A DNA stretch of 64,000 nt, from contig JAHOYZ010000022.1 of the NCBI GenBank assembly GCA_019038695.1, positions 1 through 64,000 of the forward strand, given 5' to 3'. The position numbers were made by a program, and so were the translations under genes. The notes under the pieces were generated by a model. That model was given only the letters and a program-made list of their open reading frames with translations. It ran no database searches and was not told where the DNA came from. Origin of the DNA: Candidatus Zixiibacteriota bacterium. Its GTDB lineage: Bacteria > Zixibacteria > MSB-5A5 > GN15 > FEB-12. This document shows, one piece after another, positions 1 through 8,855 of the stretch; positions within the stretch are counted from its first letter, which is position 1, and every line of letters starts with the position of its first letter.

Positions 1-100
1 TGTGACTGTCGAAATTCAATTCTCGATAAGGCATTAGGTGTCTCCTTTGTGGGTCATTGAAAACTCTAGGATACACCTTTTGTCTTTTACACACTTCTAA

Positions 101-282
101 AGATATTACCTCGAACGCTGTTTCCGGGAAGTCAGACGGCGGTTGAAAGTGATGGGATACTTCCAGAGCTCAAGAAGCTATGATCGTATTATCTACGCCA
201 TCTTCAATTGCTTAACACCAAATGGCAGAAACCTAAAGGAAAGATCAAAACCATCAAACAGTTAATAAAGATAGCTGCATGA
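101..282 (+). pseudogene. IS256/mutator-type transposase C-terminal remnant, frameshifted
   Basis: Reading from 101 gives a stretch with the core LERCFREVRRRLKVMGYFQ followed by SYDRIIYAIFNCL. This resembles the C-terminus of IS256-family DDE transposases (LERxFREVRRRTKVMGxF). After about position 213 the reading frame shifts: NTKWQKPKGKIKTIKQ continues in another frame and ends at a TGA (280-282), so a base has been lost or gained. No start, catalytic DDE residues or terminal repeats are visible, because the left part lies outside the window or is gone. A stop at 98-100 precedes the readable part. This is a dead element fragment lying next to a tRNA gene. Positions 1-100 and 283-390 hold nothing else I recognise. 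Confidence 0.65.
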
Positions 283-390
283 AGAATATGGATGCACTTT
301 TTACACACAACTCTTGACACTGCTGTGGCTTTTGCTGCTCACAACGTCAATTCCCGTGGTTACCGCGAAACGACCTATACCTCTCCCCCA

Positions 391-430
391 CAAAGCAAAA
401 GGGATGATCACACTTGAGTGTGTTCATCCC
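391..430 (-). terminator. Rho-independent terminator of the tRNA-Glu gene
   Basis: Positions 401-430 form a near-perfect hairpin (13-bp arms, one mismatch, loop TTGA). On the minus strand it is followed by a TTTTG/CTTT-rich tail (391-400). It lies 14 nt downstream of the tRNA 3' end. Confidence 0.7.
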
Positions 431-444
431 TTCGCCTTAAACTC

Positions 445-516
445 TAGCGGTACGGGGAATCGAACCCCGGTTTGATGGCTGAGAACCACCCGTCCTAACC
501 CCTGAACGATACCGCC
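445..516 (-). tRNA. tRNA-Glu (anticodon CUC)
   Basis: The minus strand folds as a 72-nt cloverleaf. The acceptor stem is GGCGGTA/TACCGCT with discriminator A. The anticodon stem is GGTGG/CCATC around the 7-nt loop TTCTCAG, giving anticodon CTC. The T arm is CGGGG-TTCGATT-CCCCG. CCA is not encoded. The gene has its own promoter upstream and a hairpin terminator downstream, so it is a single-gene transcription unit decoding GAG. Confidence 0.93.
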
Positions 517-553
517 AAAACTCAATACGCAAAGCTATAAAAGCAACGGGCGG

Positions 554-581
554 AATATAGAGATTCTCGGCCCCTTGTCAA
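554..581 (-). promoter_or_regulatory. Sigma-70 promoter of tRNA-Glu
   Basis: On the minus strand TTGACA (576-581) and TATATT (554-559) are separated by 16 bp. The predicted start is about 30 nt upstream of the mature tRNA 5' end. Confidence 0.7.
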
Positions 582-902
582 TAGAATCAATAGCGTTGTT
601 GTTCAATCAGTTACAGGCAGCACTCTCGTAATGTGAAGGAAACCAACCAATTAGCAGAGTACAGTTTTCGACAATAAGGGATCACTTTTTTTCTTGTCAG
701 CAAGCGTCAACTTGTCGCACTACGCCTGTTTATGTCCACTAAGCTGTTGTCGTTTCTCATAGTTAGGAGTTCTCCGATCATGTGTAGGGGAGATCGGTAG
801 AAAATTACAGGGATTTAAGTCAAACACGCCTTAAAGCCCTTCCTGCTGCGGAACAGGATGAGATTGACATATTGGAGTGGCGCTATCGTCGGTTGTCTTT
901 TG
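582..902. other. Intergenic stretch, no gene recognised
   Basis: About 320 bp between the divergent tRNA promoter and the promoter of the Lon-like gene. Short open frames on both strands have no ribosome-binding site or recognisable sequence. A small imperfect inverted repeat near 773-796 (CTCCGATC...GGAGATCGG) is the only structure seen. Confidence 0.5.
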
Positions 903-932
903 TTGATTGCAATGAATCGTTACAACTATATT
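903..932 (+). promoter_or_regulatory. Promoter of the Lon-like protease gene
   Basis: TTGATT (903-908), 18-bp spacer, TATATT (927-932). The next upstream start codon of the frame (TTG at 931) lies inside this -10 box, so translation must begin downstream. This fits the ATG at 1006. Confidence 0.55.
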
Positions 933-1005
933 GGGAGGAAAAGCAATCGGGCTGCTTTGGCGTGTGACCGAACGGGCGGCCCATGGAATCCGAATGGAGG
1001 AGTGG

Positions 1006-3513
1006 ATGGCGCGCAAAACAACGCCCTCGGCCAAGCAACCACGAGAACTCAAGGCCACCGATCTTGACTACAAGATAGACTTCAAGCCGCGAGGCGTCAA
1101 AACATCCGATGATATCTGTGCCTGTACGGGAGTGATTGGCCAGGAGCGGGCAGTCGCAGCGATGAAAACAGGGCTGGAGATCGACAGTCCGGGGTACAAT
1201 ATGTTCATCGCAGGAGCTGGCGGAACCGGTCGGGTGGCGGCTGTGAAACAGGTTCTTCAAGACGCCAAATCCAAACGGCCGAACCTATCGGATGTGTGCT
1301 ATGTCAACAACTTCAAGAACGACGATTGCCCGATCATTCTGACTTTCAAAGCGGGTGATGGAGTACGTTTTAAAAAGGACATGGCGTATTTGGTAAATTC
1401 CATGCGTAAGGCGGTGCCAAAGATATTCATGTCTGAGGATTACAAAGATCGACAGAATCGTGTCGTGCGAGAGTTTGAGGGGCGCCAGAAGAAACTCATT
1501 CATGGTTTTGAAGAAAGACTTAGCGGAGCCGGATTTGTGATGGTCCAGCTTCAGGCCAGTATGGGGATTCGCAACGAGATTCAACCTTTGATTGATGATG
1601 AACCGGTATCGCTGGAGAAGCTGGAACAATTGGAACGAGACGGGAAATTCTCACTATCCCGGCTCGATGAATTGCGACGTACATGGGACAGTCTCCGCAG
1701 GGAGTTTGATGCTACCACTGTTGAATCAAAAAAGCTGACCAACAAAATGGAAGATGCCCTGGAGAAACTGAGCCTCTCGATAGTATCCCCTTTGGTTTCC
1801 GATAAGATCAGCTTGATCAAGAAACGTTTCCCTGATGAGAAAGTGGTTTCGTATCTCGAGGAGGCGGAGGAAGCAATGTTGAGCGATCTGGATCGCTTCC
1901 GGGAAGCTCAGCCCAGGCGCGGCGAAGAGGAACCACCACCATATCGAAAACGGGAACCATTCGAAGAATTTTCGGTCAACCTCATTCTGGATAATTCATC
2001 GACCGAGACAATCCCGGTCATAATTGAGAAATCCCCATCATACAAAAATTTGTTTGGTTCACTTGAACGCGTGGTCGATCGTTTTGGTTACTGGCGGACA
2101 GATTTCACGCGCATCTTTGCCGGTTCACTCCTCAAGGCCGCGGGCGGATATCTTGTCCTTGATGCGATGGACGTGATGACCGAGCCGGGCGTGTGGATGC
2201 ATCTGAAACGAGCCCTACGCAACCAGGAAATCGAAATCACTGGATTTGATCCGTTCTATATGATGGCCGGTTCTGGTATTAAGCCGGAACCGATCCCGTT
2301 CAATGTCAAAGTGATCCTGATCGGAGAGGCACGAACATATCACTTGCTCTGGCGGCTCGATGATGATTTTAAAAAAATCTTCAAAATCAAGGCCGAGTTT
2401 GATACCAATGTCAAGAGCGACAACAAGCGACTACGAACTCATTATGAATTCGTGCGTCGGATAGTAGAACAAGAGCAACTGCCCACCTTTGATCTGAGCG
2501 GTATGCAGGCTGTGGCCGAGTATGGGATGCGGTTGGCTGGTCGCCGCGGAAAACTAACAACCCGATTCAGTTTGATCGCGGATATTATCCGAGAGAGTTC
2601 CTTTTGTGCTCGGACGCGAAGGGGGCGGCAAGTACAACGCAAAGATGTCTACCGCGCTATGGAGCTGAAGCGGTCGCGCGTTAATCTGGTTGAGGACAAG
2701 ATTCAGGAGATGATCGATACCGACACTCTGATAATCTCATCATCAGGGACAGCCGTCGGTCAGATCAACGGACTGTCAGTATACAGCATGGGCGAGTACT
2801 CTTTTGGACGGCCGACCCGCATCACGGTCAGCACTTCAATGGGTCGAGCGGGTGTTATCAATATTGAGCGTGAATCCGATCTCTCCGGTCCCACACACAA
2901 CAAAGGCGTATTGATTCTCAGCGGCTATCTGCGGGGTATATTTGCTCAGGACAAACCACTGCAAATGACGGCGTCAATTTCATTCGAGCAATCATATGGC
3001 GGCGTTGATGGCGATTCAGCTTCTTCGACTGAGATCTATGCTATAATCTCATCCCTCAGCGGTATTCCACTGAAACAGAGCATTGCAGTAACCGGATCGG
3101 TAAATCAAAAGGGAATTATCCAGCCTATCGGTGGCGTGAACGAAAAGGTCGAGGGGTTCTATGACGTTTGTCGAAGTAGGCGTCTGTCCGGTAACCAGGG
3201 TGTGATGATCCCGTACCAAAATGTTACTGATTTACTATTGCGACCGGATGTCATCGACGCTGTAAAGACAGGCAAGTTCCATATATATCCCGTCAAGACG
3301 ATTAGCGAAGGTATTGAAGTTCTTACCGGCCGAATTGCTGGACGACGACTCAAGAACGGCAAGTTCACTTTGGGATCGGTTTTTGCCGCAGTGGACGAAC
3401 GGCTTCAGGAGATGGCAATTACGTTGCAAAACTTTGGTCGTAAAGATAATGACAACGAAGATAATAAAAGGAAAGGTAGAAAGAACAGTCATTCATCGAG
3501 CAAGAGATGTTAA
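1006..3513 (+). CDS. Lon-like ATP-dependent protease (S16, AAA_32/LonB type)
   Basis: An 835-residue cytoplasmic AAA+ protease of the Lon superfamily that lacks the classical Lon N-terminal substrate domain. A nucleotide-binding motif AGAGGTGR lies near residues 69-76, where the usual Walker A lysine is arginine. A charged, probably coiled-coil insertion (about 150-310) follows, then the rest of the AAA module. The C-terminal protease domain carries the Ser-Lys dyad: Ser671 in VDGDSAS and Lys714 in GGVNEKVEGF, 43 residues apart as in true Lon. ATG 1006 is chosen because GGAGGAG lies just upstream and the -10 box sits at 927-932. The C-terminus is a basic tail rich in Lys, Arg and Ser. A canonical lon is also present at 29840-32251, so this is a second Lon-class enzyme. 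Substrates are unknown. Confidence 0.88.
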   Translation: MARKTTPSAKQPRELKATDLDYKIDFKPRGVKTSDDICACTGVIGQERAVAAMKTGLEIDSPGYNMFIAGAGGTGRVAAVKQVLQDAKSKRPNLSDVCYVNNFKNDDCPIILTFKAGDGVRFKKDMAYLVNSMRKAVPKIFMSEDYKDRQNRVVREFEGRQKKLIHGFEERLSGAGFVMVQLQASMGIRNEIQPLIDDEPVSLEKLEQLERDGKFSLSRLDELRRTWDSLRREFDATTVESKKLTNKMEDALEKLSLSIVSPLVSDKISLIKKRFPDEKVVSYLEEAEEAMLSDLDRFREAQPRRGEEEPPPYRKREPFEEFSVNLILDNSSTETIPVIIEKSPSYKNLFGSLERVVDRFGYWRTDFTRIFAGSLLKAAGGYLVLDAMDVMTEPGVWMHLKRALRNQEIEITGFDPFYMMAGSGIKPEPIPFNVKVILIGEARTYHLLWRLDDDFKKIFKIKAEFDTNVKSDNKRLRTHYEFVRRIVEQEQLPTFDLSGMQAVAEYGMRLAGRRGKLTTRFSLIADIIRESSFCARTRRGRQVQRKDVYRAMELKRSRVNLVEDKIQEMIDTDTLIISSSGTAVGQINGLSVYSMGEYSFGRPTRITVSTSMGRAGVINIERESDLSGPTHNKGVLILSGYLRGIFAQDKPLQMTASISFEQSYGGVDGDSASSTEIYAIISSLSGIPLKQSIAVTGSVNQKGIIQPIGGVNEKVEGFYDVCRSRRLSGNQGVMIPYQNVTDLLLRPDVIDAVKTGKFHIYPVKTISEGIEVLTGRIAGRRLKNGKFTLGSVFAAVDERLQEMAITLQNFGRKDNDNEDNKRKGRKNSHSSSKRC

Positions 3514-3693
3514 CGAATTGTGATTGTTCTATGTGAGGTTCCAAGGTGACGTCGGTGATGGTGTCGCGTTTCTGCTCAATTGATCGTGTGCGATTGATGT
3601 TCTAATTGGAATCCATGTTGCCTTTTTTCTTGACACGTTACAATAAAAGTTCTTTTGTAACTGTTGACCATTAACTCTTAAGGGAGAAGCTAA

Positions 3694-3897
3694 ATGCGCA
3701 AAGCTAAGAAAGCAACCCCCAAGAAGAAGAAGCCAGCTGCCAAGAAGAAAGCTGCACCGAAGAGAAAGGTCAAGGCCAAGAAGAAAGTGGTCAAGGCCAA
3801 GAAGATCCGCTGTGCTGCAAAGACTGCAGCTGGCCGTCGGTGTAAGCGCTTCACTAATGGGAAGAGTAAATTCTGCTCTGCCCATAAGAGAAGGTAG
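3694..3897 (+). CDS. Small histone H1-like basic protein with Cys/His tail
   Basis: A 67-residue, extremely basic protein. Residues 1-38 are built from Lys/Ala/Pro repeats (PKKKKPAAKKKAAPKRK) like the tails of histone H1 and bacterial HctB/AlgP-type proteins, so nucleic-acid binding is likely. The C-terminal part, RCAAKTAAGRRC...FCSAHK, has three Cys and one His in the pattern C-x8-C-x10-C-x2-H, resembling the small Cys/His modules of DUF5763-type proteins and possibly a zinc site. GGGAG lies 8 nt before the ATG, and a strong terminator follows. It is therefore a single-gene unit. Composition is biased but the ORF is well supported by its RBS and terminator. Confidence 0.75.
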   Translation: MRKAKKATPKKKKPAAKKKAAPKRKVKAKKKVVKAKKIRCAAKTAAGRRCKRFTNGKSKFCSAHKRR

Positions 3898-3917
3898 CTT
3901 GGCGACAGTTTGTTCTG

Positions 3918-3956
3918 AAGAACGCGGTCATTGACGACCGCGTTCTTTTTTTGTTT
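3918..3956 (+). terminator. Strong intrinsic terminator
   Basis: Perfect 12-bp stem (AAGAACGCGGTC/GACCGCGTTCTT), 6-nt loop and a run of T (3946-3952). It ends the histone-like transcript. Confidence 0.88.
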
Positions 3957-4040
3957 TATCAACTCTCTGTATAATAAACCATCCCTAACAAGCTCGAAAG
4001 TCAGGTTGCTTGTCAACCTGATCACTACTACACGAGTTGA

Positions 4041-7000
4041 CTAGAAGTCTGCACCAAACGAGAAGTAGTAGGTTGGCTTGTCGGAAACGTTCTGGAAATC
4101 GGTGGACCAGGCCAGGTCATAACGCAGGAGAATGAACCCCATATTGGCTCGCATGCCAAAGCCAAAACCGCTTTTCATATCTACCAGCCGGTTACCATCA
4201 TGGCGGGTGCCAAACTTGAAATTGTTATCGGTCCAGGCGGCACCAAGGTCGGCAAAGATTGCGCCGCCGACATTGGCGATGACCAGCGATAGTGGAAAGC
4301 GCATCACAAAGTATTCGATCATAGGGAACCTGAACTCGAAATTGGCCAGGACGAATCGGTTACCGGCCAATTCGTAGTAGGGCACGCCGCGAAGGGGAGT
4401 GACGACATCGGCGAAGTACAGATTCTCGACATCGTAAACGTTGGCATCAAGTGTCCGATTGCCGATCCAGTTGGTGGTGCCACCGAGAAAATACTGTTTG
4501 GGAGTTCTTCCAAACGAGGCTCCACCGGCCAGACGGAACGCCATTGAGAAGGTTTTGCCAAGATGTCGGTATTTGCGATAATCAAGTTCGACTGATTGGA
4601 AATCGATGTCCCTGGAGTCGAAGAGATTGATCCCGCCCTGGATCGAAAGCTTTGCCCTGCGTCCGTTGAGCGGACCGGTCAAACCCCAGATGATATTGTC
4701 GGTAACATAGGCAAACTCGCCGGTAGTTACTTTGGTGCTGCGATCCTCGCGGTAGTCGTAGCGGTCGTGATATTCTCGATCAATGAAGTATTGCGAAACA
4801 ACAAATTGCAGGCGACTGAAGGTGGAGAATGGACGCCCGGCGAATGCCGTTAGCCCATAGAAGCGATCAGAGAATAGAAAGTCGGTATTGTCGATATAGT
4901 AGTTTTTCGAGTGAAAGAACCCCGCCCCTACATTAGTTCGATGGCGATTGTAGAAATAGAATGCCTGTATATATGACTGATCAATAGTGTTCACGAGATC
5001 GGTGGCAATCTGGATCTGATGATTGCCCAGATAATCGGAAAAAACAAACTGTGTCTGACCGCGAAGACCAAAAAACGTGTCATAAGCGAATCCACCTCCA
5101 ATGTAATCGGGGGTGAATTTCGTTTTGTATTTCCTGATCGTATAGTCACCCGAAGCCAGAGGGGGCGGTACAGAGTCAAACAAAGCCGGTTCAGTCAGGC
5201 CGACAGTAAAACGACCAGTCGTATCGTTGATGTTTATCATCACCGAATCGAGTGGATCAATATCGGCCGGTGCTACGTAAACATATTCACCGTCGTGGAT
5301 ACCGGTTTCAGTTACAGTTGATCCGTCGGCAGTGGTGTCCACCTCGGCAGTCGATGTATCCAAGTTCGAATCGACAAGACTCGAATCATGCTGAGTCCAT
5401 GTAGTAGAATCGGGTGTGTAGGTCTGGTAGTCGTTATCCCAATCAATGGCGTCCTCCGATTGGGATGAAGTATCATTCGTATTGTGACGAGTAACCAGGG
5501 TTTTGTTTCCCCGATGAGGTTTGAGCAGATCATACTTACCCAGTATGAAATCAGTCGGTGACAGAACACCACCTTCACCAGCCGGAATAAGGTCTTTAAG
5601 GATAAAGATATCGAAGGCACCTTGAAAGAACGCACTGAAAGCAATCTGTTTGCTGTCGGGAGACCATGAAAGCGATTTCACTCCGGAGATGATATCAGTC
5701 ACAGCAAATTGTTGGGTGCTGTCGAGTAGGGCTACATAGAGATTGTCAATTCCATTGCGATTGGAAATGTAAGCTACTTTACTACCGTCGGGTGAAACGG
5801 CCGGGGCTTTGTTTTGGCCCGGGCCAACACCAAGTTCGGAAATGGTAAGATCCAGGAGATCTATGCGAAACAAATTATAGTATCCATATTCGAAGTCGCC
5901 GGGCATGAACGCGCCAGAGTCAACATAGAGATGCTTTTCGAGATCAATGGTTGGGCTTTGCTGGTGGGGACGGTCAGAGCAGAATATGAGTTGGTTACCT
6001 TCCGGTAGCCAGGAAGCCTCGACATCATCATATCTATCATTGGTCAGGCGTTTGACCTGGTCAGATTCGAGATCATACAAAAACAAGTCACGTTTGTAGC
6101 CTTCCAGAGCTGAGAAAGCAATTTTCTTACCGTCGGGTGACCAGGCTGGTGAGATGATGTTGTGGTATCCGGTACGTTTTTTATGAGTAACTTTCCCCTG
6201 CGACAAATCATACAGAAAGATGGACTCTTTACCTCCGGACTTGGCCGCAAAAGCTATCTGTCTACCGTCAGGCGACCATGACATACCCGAGACGTAGGAG
6301 TGTAGTGATTCCAGGTCTCCGGAGCGTTGCGCCTCGACCAACCGATCAACCACTTTGCCGTCGGCCGCAGATATTAGAACGATCTCAGTATAGTCGGACT
6401 TGTCGGTGAAGATCGCGATACGATCCCCTTCGGGTGAGAAGGCTGGTTTTTCGTTGAAGTAAGAGCCATCTTTCCTGGCGTGGGTAAGCTGTTTAGAGAT
6501 TTCGTCGGGATCTTTTCGTATGGCTATTTCGGGCCAATAGCGGCGCTTCATTTCCTTGCTGAACTCTTGCCAGAATTTCTCCTCGTCAATACCGATGGTT
6601 TCCTTGAGGGTACGGTTCATGGTCAGGTGTATTTTGCCGTTGCGAAAGATCTCCCCCAGTTTCTCTTCGCCATACTTGTCGGCGATGTATTTAATCATCG
6701 CCTGCCCTTCCTTGTATGCCAGGTAACCTCCAAGCGCCCAGGGTGGAGCCAGGTAGCCATTGACGCAAGCATCCCGCACGACCATGTCGGACCAGTAGTC
6801 CCAGCCGTGACGAGAGGAATACTCCGCATAGCCTTCAGCGAGCCAAAGAGGCATGCTGAAAAACCGCTGACGAGAGATCAACGAAGAGAGGGCATTGCCG
6901 TAGAGCATGTCGAAAGTGACAGCATGGGTCAGTTCATGATGGAGAACGTGTCGAAAATCCTCGTAGGAACCGGAGAAGGGAATGACGATACGGTTCTTGA

Positions 7001-7346
7001 ACATTTCCGTGAAACCGCCGGTTCCCTCGGAAATGAGCGACGAAATGATATTGGTCTGCTGGAAATCATTATGCGAATTGTAGATGAAGACCGGAATCCG
7101 ACGTTGAACAAGATAGTTGAGTTCCCCGGAGATTTCGACATACGATGATTCCATCACAGCGGCCGCAAATTTTGCCGCCGGGTAGGCATCTTCATAGAAA
7201 TGCATATCGAAGTGTCGGGTCTGAAGGTAGCTCCAATCGAATTGTTTGTAGCGAACCTTGTTTTTACCAAACCTTACTTCCTGGGCGGAGAGAAAGCTTG
7301 GGCACACGATGGAAACTATCAATAGAGCCAGGATCGATTTCTTCAT
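4041..7346 (-). CDS. Surface metallopeptidase-like / TolB-propeller / beta-barrel fusion
   Basis: A 1101-residue exported protein. The start is ATG 7346, with AGAGGAT upstream and a clear signal peptide (MKKSILALLIVSIVCPSFLSAQ). Residues about 30-280 contain H137ELTH141, a zincin motif like that of gluzincin or basic-secretory-type peptidases. Residues about 290-610 hold WD40-like PD40/TolB repeats (SPDGRQIAFAA, SPDGKKIAFSA, SPDGSKVAYIS). A low-complexity Ser/Thr/Asp linker (about 620-720) leads to a C-terminal barrel of alternating aromatic strands ending in FSFGADF, like BamA/surface-antigen proteins. The protein is probably anchored in the outer membrane by the barrel, with the peptidase and propeller in the periplasm or outside. 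Similar architectures occur in FCB genomes. Its substrate is not evident. Confidence 0.78.
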   Translation of the reverse strand: MKKSILALLIVSIVCPSFLSAQEVRFGKNKVRYKQFDWSYLQTRHFDMHFYEDAYPAAKFAAAVMESSYVEISGELNYLVQRRIPVFIYNSHNDFQQTNIISSLISEGTGGFTEMFKNRIVIPFSGSYEDFRHVLHHELTHAVTFDMLYGNALSSLISRQRFFSMPLWLAEGYAEYSSRHGWDYWSDMVVRDACVNGYLAPPWALGGYLAYKEGQAMIKYIADKYGEEKLGEIFRNGKIHLTMNRTLKETIGIDEEKFWQEFSKEMKRRYWPEIAIRKDPDEISKQLTHARKDGSYFNEKPAFSPEGDRIAIFTDKSDYTEIVLISAADGKVVDRLVEAQRSGDLESLHSYVSGMSWSPDGRQIAFAAKSGGKESIFLYDLSQGKVTHKKRTGYHNIISPAWSPDGKKIAFSALEGYKRDLFLYDLESDQVKRLTNDRYDDVEASWLPEGNQLIFCSDRPHQQSPTIDLEKHLYVDSGAFMPGDFEYGYYNLFRIDLLDLTISELGVGPGQNKAPAVSPDGSKVAYISNRNGIDNLYVALLDSTQQFAVTDIISGVKSLSWSPDSKQIAFSAFFQGAFDIFILKDLIPAGEGGVLSPTDFILGKYDLLKPHRGNKTLVTRHNTNDTSSQSEDAIDWDNDYQTYTPDSTTWTQHDSSLVDSNLDTSTAEVDTTADGSTVTETGIHDGEYVYVAPADIDPLDSVMININDTTGRFTVGLTEPALFDSVPPPLASGDYTIRKYKTKFTPDYIGGGFAYDTFFGLRGQTQFVFSDYLGNHQIQIATDLVNTIDQSYIQAFYFYNRHRTNVGAGFFHSKNYYIDNTDFLFSDRFYGLTAFAGRPFSTFSRLQFVVSQYFIDREYHDRYDYREDRSTKVTTGEFAYVTDNIIWGLTGPLNGRRAKLSIQGGINLFDSRDIDFQSVELDYRKYRHLGKTFSMAFRLAGGASFGRTPKQYFLGGTTNWIGNRTLDANVYDVENLYFADVVTPLRGVPYYELAGNRFVLANFEFRFPMIEYFVMRFPLSLVIANVGGAIFADLGAAWTDNNFKFGTRHDGNRLVDMKSGFGFGMRANMGFILLRYDLAWSTDFQNVSDKPTYYFSFGADF

Positions 7347-7441
7347 TCCAACAAATCCTCTAAACAATAATACTTCTCATAATGGTCTGCCAGACCATCA
7401 ATTATATCATGCCCCCCGGCCGTAATCTACCGAAGCGTTTA

Positions 7442-8704
7442 CTACGCTCCTATTCTCCTGATATCGGCTCCAAGGGACGACAACTTTTCCTCCAGTCGAT
7501 GATAACCTCGGTCAATATGATACACTCGCAACACCTCCGACTGGCCCCGGGCGGCCAGACAAGCCAGCACGATGCCAGCCCCGGCTCTGATATCAGACGC
7601 CATAACCTCAGCGCCGTGTAATTCTTTAACACCGGTGATGACTGCTTCGTTGCTCGAAATGGCAATTTTTGCGCCTAAGCGCCGCATCTCCATAGTGTGG
7701 GAGAACCGGTCTTCGAAAACGGTCTCCGTTACATGCGATGTTTCTGTGGCGACACAACCGGCAGCCATAATACAGGCCTGAAGATCGGTCGGAAAGCCGG
7801 GGTAGGGAAAGGTCGTAACCGCCACCGGCTTAAGGCGACGCGGAGCTTTCAAAGTCACGCTCTTGGCGGTCTGATCTACCCGGCACCCCATCTCCTGTAA
7901 TTTGTGGAGCACGACCGTCAATGTATCCGATGCGCAGCCGGTGATTTTGATGTTACCACCGGTAATTGCGCCAGCCATGAGATAAGTCCCGGCCACGAGT
8001 CGGTCACCCGATACGGTGTATTCTACCGGCTTCAGGCGTCGCACCGGATCGATGACTATTGTCGGTGTACCGGCTCCATGAATACGCGCCCCGGCCTGGT
8101 TGAGAAAATTGGCGACATCGACCACTTCTGGATCGCAGGCGGCGTTGACAAGCGTAGTCCGTCCTTTGGCCATAACCGCCCCGTAGAGGAGGTTCTCCGT
8201 GCCGGTGTGTGAAGGTCGGTCAAAACAGATGACTCCGCCTTTCAACGGTTTACCTTTGGCCACAACATAGCCGCTGCGTTCGCTTACTTTGGCTCCCAGA
8301 GCGCGAAAGCCGGCCACGTGAAAATTGACCGGACGTGCCCCCAAAACACAACCGCCCGGCAATGAGACGCGAGCTTCGCCAAGACGGGCCAGGATCGGTC
8401 CCAATGCAAGGAAAGAGGCTCGCATCTGCCGCATCAGTTCATACGGAGCCGTATTCTGATTGAGCCCACCGGCTTTGACTGTCATTACGCAACGACGCGC
8501 ATCGTAGGTTACTTTTGCTCCCAGATACTCCATTACTCTGATGGCGGTATGGACGTCCCGCAACGGGGGAACATTCTTGATAACACTCTCGCCCTTGTCG
8601 ATAAGGAGCGCTCCGAAGATAATTGGCAGGGCGGCGTTTTTGGAGCCGTCGATTTTGACCCGACCCTTAAGGCGGTGACCACCGTTGATTACGAATTTGT
8701 CCAT
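7442..8704 (-). CDS. murA: UDP-N-acetylglucosamine 1-carboxyvinyltransferase MurA
   Basis: A 420-residue enzyme that transfers enolpyruvate from PEP to UDP-GlcNAc, the first committed step of peptidoglycan synthesis. The family signatures are present: DGSKNAALPI near residue 20 (catalytic Lys-Asn), the loop GGCVLGARPVNFH with the active-site Cys near 116 (the fosfomycin target), and GDRLVAGTYLMAGAITGG. Length matches the family. A TATAAT-like -10 lies about 50 bp upstream (8753-8758) and a small GC hairpin sits in the leader. It is on the same strand as the propeller/barrel gene 95 bp downstream. Confidence 0.96.
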   Translation of the reverse strand: MDKFVINGGHRLKGRVKIDGSKNAALPIIFGALLIDKGESVIKNVPPLRDVHTAIRVMEYLGAKVTYDARRCVMTVKAGGLNQNTAPYELMRQMRASFLALGPILARLGEARVSLPGGCVLGARPVNFHVAGFRALGAKVSERSGYVVAKGKPLKGGVICFDRPSHTGTENLLYGAVMAKGRTTLVNAACDPEVVDVANFLNQAGARIHGAGTPTIVIDPVRRLKPVEYTVSGDRLVAGTYLMAGAITGGNIKITGCASDTLTVVLHKLQEMGCRVDQTAKSVTLKAPRRLKPVAVTTFPYPGFPTDLQACIMAAGCVATETSHVTETVFEDRFSHTMEMRRLGAKIAISSNEAVITGVKELHGAEVMASDIRAGAGIVLACLAARGQSEVLRVYHIDRGYHRLEEKLSSLGADIRRIGA

Positions 8705-8855
8705 TGCATTCCCGGATGTTTCGGTTCACTTTCGGGCGTCGAGCGCCCGGTTATTATACACTCGCCGGAAGCGGCGGGTCGGTTTCGAATAAGCGTAAGA
8801 TTGGCCAGAGGATAAAGCTTTAACTGGAGAATGAAGATCGGTCGATAGCCCACGG

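Noticed and set aside
6480-7148. 222-codon open frame on the plus strand
   Set aside because: It lies wholly antisense to the peptidase/propeller/barrel gene, with no RBS and no recognisable motifs; it mirrors the codon bias of the real gene.
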